From Azospirillum halopraeferens DSM 3675 (GTDB lineage: Bacteria > Pseudomonadota > Alphaproteobacteria > Azospirillales > Azospirillaceae): DNA of 64,000 bases. The stretch spans positions 51,160-115,159 of the forward strand of contig NZ_KE386927.1 in the NCBI RefSeq assembly GCF_000429625.1, given 5' to 3'. Position numbers and translations under genes: made by a program. The first letter of the stretch is position 1. Every line of letters starts with the position of its first letter. Positions 61,700 to 64,000 of this stretch are shown in pieces. The notes under the pieces were generated by a model. That model had not been told where the DNA came from. It saw nothing but the letters and a program-made list of their open reading frames with translations, and did not search any database.

Positions 61700-62005
61700 A
61701 TGGCCCTGCGCAACTCCGCCCGCCACCCCGACGACGCCGTCGAACTGACCGGCCCTCCCGCCCTGGAGGTGGGGCAGAAGGTCCGCGCCCTGCGCGCCGT
61801 GCGCAACGACGGCACCTACCCCAACCGCCCCATGGGCGAGGTGCTGATCGACGCCGGGGACGTCGGCTACGTCCACTCGGTCGGAACCTATCTTCAGATG
61901 TATTACATCTACGCCATCGACTTTTACGAGCGCCGCATGGTCGTCGGCATGCGCGCCCGTGAGCTGGAGCTGATCGACGCCCGTTGCAACGACCCCAAAG
62001 CCTGA
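61700..62005 (+). CDS. nifZ: NifZ family protein
   Basis: 101 residues with the NifZ core VGQKVRALRAVRNDGTYP and VGTYLQMYYIYAIDFYERRM. NifZ acts with NifH in forming the second P-cluster of the MoFe protein. GAGGTGA precedes the ATG, 8 bp after the LRV gene. Typical length for short alphaproteobacterial NifZ. Confidence 0.92.
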   Translation: MALRNSARHPDDAVELTGPPALEVGQKVRALRAVRNDGTYPNRPMGEVLIDAGDVGYVHSVGTYLQMYYIYAIDFYERRMVVGMRARELELIDARCNDPKA

Positions 62006-62017
62006 GGGAGCCCCGCC

Positions 62018-62332
62018 ATGTCAGACTCCGCCGCCTCCGCACCCACCAAACCGGTCTTCGTCCCGCCGCGCGAGCCCGTCTTCGACTGGGGCATGCGCGT
62101 CGCCGCCGCCGGCGACCTGTTCAACGACGGCAGCCATCCCCACGCCGGGGACGGGGCGCTGCTGGTTCCCGCGGGCACGCCGGGGGTGGTCACCCGCGTC
62201 GGCCGCGCCGAAGGGTCGGACGACTTCGTCTATCTGGTGGAGTTCCCCGCGGGCATGATGGTCGGCTGCTTCGAGGAGGAGCTGACGCCGCTGGGCGCCA
62301 CCCTGCGCCCGCGCCCCGGCGTGATGGGGTGA
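62018..62332 (+). CDS. Second NifZ-like protein
   Basis: 104 residues with a related but diverged SH3-like core: FDWGMRVAAAGDLFNDGSHP, GVVTRVGRAEGSDDFVYLV and MMVGCFEEELTPL. The N-terminal about 20 residues are Ala/Pro-rich. It lies 12 bp after nifZ. Tandem nifZ-like genes occur in some diazotrophs; whether both work on P-clusters is unknown. Confidence 0.8.
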   Translation: MSDSAASAPTKPVFVPPREPVFDWGMRVAAAGDLFNDGSHPHAGDGALLVPAGTPGVVTRVGRAEGSDDFVYLVEFPAGMMVGCFEEELTPLGATLRPRPGVMG

Positions 62333-62339
62333 GCGGGCC

Positions 62340-63506
62340 GTGATCCACCTCGACCACAACGCCACCACCCCGATCGCGCCCGAGGCGCTGGCGGCCATGC
62401 TGCCGCACCTCGCGGACGGCTTCGCCAACCCCTCCAGCCCCTACGGCGCCGGCATGGCCGCACGCGAGGCGGTGGGGACGGCGCGGGCGGCGGTGGCGGC
62501 GCTGGTCGGGGCCAAGCCGGGCGAGGTGGTCTTCACCTCCGGCGCCACCGAGGCGAACCATCTGGCGATCCTGGGCGCCCTGCACGCGGTGGCCCGGACG
62601 CAGCCGGCGCGCCGCCACCTGGTGACCGCGGCGGTGGAGCATCCGGCGACCCTGCTGCTGGCCGGCGACCTGGCCGGCCGGGGCTGGCGGGTCACCGTGC
62701 TGCCGGTGGGTCCGGACGGCCGGGTCGCCGTCGCCGACCTGGAGGCGGCGGTGGACGACGCCACCGCGCTGGTGTCCCTGCAATGGGCCAACAACGAGAC
62801 GGGCGTGCTGCAGCCGGTGGCCGAGGCGGCGGCGATCGCCGGCACCCGCGGCGCCCTGTTCCACAGCGACGCCGTGCAGGCGGCCGGCCGGGTGCCGGTG
62901 GACCTGGCCGCGGTGCCCGCCGACCTGCTGACCCTGTCCGCCCACAAGATGCACGGCCCCAAGGGTGCCGGCGCCCTGGTGGTGCGCAAGGGCACGCCGC
63001 TGGCGGTGCAGATCCACGGCCATCAGGAGCGCCGCCGGCGCGGCGGCACCGAGAACGTGGCGGCCATCGCCGGCTTCGGCGTGGCGGCGGAGCTGGCGGC
63101 GCGGGCGCTCGCCGCGGGTGCGCCCGCGGCCACGGCGGCGCTGCGCGACCGGCTGGAGGCCGGGCTGCTGGCCGCCTGCCCCGGCGCCGCGGTGAACGGT
63201 GCGGGCGCGCCGCGCCTGCCCAACACGACGAACATCCGCTTCGCCGACCCGCACGGCCGCCCGGCCGACGCCGAGGAGCTGCTGCTGCGCCTGGACCGCG
63301 CCGGCATCCAGGTGTCCATGGGTGCGGCCTGCGCGTCGGGCGGCAACGAACCCAGCCATGTGCTGACCGCCATGGGACTGGACGCGCGGGAGGCGGCGGC
63401 GAGCCTGCGCTTCTCGCTGGGCCGGACGACCACGGCGGCGGAGGTGGCGGCGGTGCTGGACGCGCTGCCGCCGCTGTGCGCGCGGGCGGCGGCCTTTGGG
63501 ACATGA
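62340..63506 (+). CDS. nifS: Cysteine desulfurase NifS
   Basis: A 388-residue PLP enzyme from a GTG start. Signature stretches are LDHNATTPIAPEAL, FTSGATEANHLA, AVEHPAT, the PLP lysine in TLSAHKMHGPKG, and the active-site Cys loop GAACASGGNEPSHVL. It delivers sulfur from cysteine for nitrogenase clusters. The GTG at 62340 starts 7 bp after the second nifZ and gives the exact family N-terminus (IHLDHNATTP). NifS rather than IscS is chosen from the nif context. Confidence 0.93.
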   Translation: MIHLDHNATTPIAPEALAAMLPHLADGFANPSSPYGAGMAAREAVGTARAAVAALVGAKPGEVVFTSGATEANHLAILGALHAVARTQPARRHLVTAAVEHPATLLLAGDLAGRGWRVTVLPVGPDGRVAVADLEAAVDDATALVSLQWANNETGVLQPVAEAAAIAGTRGALFHSDAVQAAGRVPVDLAAVPADLLTLSAHKMHGPKGAGALVVRKGTPLAVQIHGHQERRRRGGTENVAAIAGFGVAAELAARALAAGAPAATAALRDRLEAGLLAACPGAAVNGAGAPRLPNTTNIRFADPHGRPADAEELLLRLDRAGIQVSMGAACASGGNEPSHVLTAMGLDAREAAASLRFSLGRTTTAAEVAAVLDALPPLCARAAAFGT

Positions 63507-63528
63507 CACACGAAGCGGAGGACGAAGC

Positions 63529-63738
63529 ATGAAGGTGATGGTGCGCAAGGTGGGCGAGGGCTACACGATCTACGTCGCCAAGAAGGACCTGGAGGAAGCC
63601 ATCGTGGAGATGGAGAAGCCGGGCCTGTGGGGCGGCCGGGTCAAGGTGGCCAACGGCTGGACCCTGGAACTGCCGGACCTGGCCCCCGACACGCGCCTGC
63701 CGATCACGGTCGAGGCGCGCAAGATCGGATCGGAGTGA
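63529..63738 (+). CDS. nifT: NifT/FixU family protein
   Basis: 69 residues with the family pattern MKVMVRKVGEGYTIYVAKKD, LEEAIVEMEK and LWGGRVKVANGWTLELPDL. NifT has an SH3-like fold and no proven function, and is often found with nifZ and nifS. The ATG at 63529 has GGAG ten nt upstream; an in-frame ATG at 63496 overlaps nifS and is less likely. Confidence 0.92.
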   Translation: MKVMVRKVGEGYTIYVAKKDLEEAIVEMEKPGLWGGRVKVANGWTLELPDLAPDTRLPITVEARKIGSE

Positions 63739-63742
63739 CGCC

Positions 63743-64000
63743 ATGGCCCTGTCGAGCGAGACGCTGGACGCCGTCGCCGCCCTGGCCGCCGCGCGCTTCG
63801 CCGCCGGCGAGACCATCAGCACCGTGGTGCACGCGGTCAAGGACGCCCACCCCGGCCTGCTGGTCACCGGCACCTTCGCCTCCATCATGGCCGAGGAGCC
63901 GTACCGGGAGGAGGGGCTCTGCGCCCTTTTCCTGGTGGACGGCCACAACCACTGCTGGACCATCACCGCCGACCCGAAGGCCGCCACCGGCCTGGTGGTG
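63743..64000 (+). CDS. Small nif-operon protein, partial (right edge)
   Basis: 86 codons are visible and the frame is open at the edge. It starts MALSSETLDAVAALAAAR and continues with ETISTVVHAVKDAHPGLLVT, EEPYREEGLCALFLVDGHNH and CWTITADPKAATGL. It resembles small uncharacterised proteins found in nif clusters (a DUF6129-like assignment is my tentative recollection). It starts 4 bp after nifT, so it belongs to the operon. The C-terminus is missing. Confidence 0.7.
   Translation, partial: MALSSETLDAVAALAAARFAAGETISTVVHAVKDAHPGLLVTGTFASIMAEEPYREEGLCALFLVDGHNHCWTITADPKAATGLVV

Overview
The window is about 70 % GC and looks chromosomal, from a nitrogen-fixing alphaproteobacterium. An Azospirillum-like member of the Rhodospirillales is my best guess, based on a nifB-ferredoxin-nifZ-nifS-nifT block, a cysTWA sulfate importer, a NasR-controlled nitrate importer and an rsmB-heparinase-like-purH order. 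This is inference from gene content, not from a marker gene.

Layout. 1-234 is the end of a CRISPR array (36-nt repeats, 30-nt spacers, exact 66-nt period). 374-4210 (minus) is the sulfate ABC importer cysP-cysT-cysW-cysA. 4211-4822 is a divergent control region. It holds a sigma-70-like promoter toward cysP, a near-perfect sigma-54 promoter toward nrtA, and two RNA hairpins with A1/G4 hexaloops, which are the target of ANTAR antiterminators. 4823-9301 is nrtA-nrtB-nrtC followed by nasR (NIT + ANTAR), so the regulator and its presumed RNA target sit in one operon. 9355-11101 is a histidine kinase/response regulator pair. 11258-14611 is a large DUF4347/RTX calcium-binding protein. Then come pyrC, hisS, a MazEF-like pair, a CHASE4 sensor kinase, and an unusual class A penicillin-binding protein (20503-23529).

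24279-33833 is a catabolic island. It encodes an alpha/beta hydrolase, a complete branched-chain-type ABC importer (livHMGF), a vanillate-demethylase-like set (vanA oxygenase, vanR GntR regulator, vanB reductase), and two very similar substrate-binding proteins flanking the van genes. ATTGTATCCA-type sites, close to the Caulobacter VanR operator, lie before both the hydrolase/liv genes and vanA. This suggests one VanR-like regulon for uptake and O-demethylation of a methoxylated aromatic acid.

33854-37359 (minus) is a two-gene cassette, an AAA+ ATPase and a subtilisin-like protease, with visibly lower GC than its neighbours. It is the best candidate here for a poorly described defence or stress system. 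37485-42240 (minus) is rsmB, a heparinase II/III-like protein and purH. 42331-52813 holds a small acetyltransferase, a TPR/glycosyltransferase-like protein, a peptidoglycan-binding exported protein, a hybrid kinase, a GH15 glycosidase overlapping an FAD/Fe-S dehydrogenase, and a HigA-like regulator without an intact toxin. 52974-55816 is a TPP enzyme coupled to an enolase-superfamily protein. Then follow a DUF1674 protein, htpX and a DHH phosphoesterase.

58372-64000 is the nif block. It has a NifA site and a sigma-54 promoter, then nifB, an 8Fe ferredoxin gene, a helical hypothetical, an Fe-S LRV protein, two nifZ-like genes, nifS, nifT and a small gene cut by the right edge. These genes serve FeMo-cofactor and P-cluster assembly.
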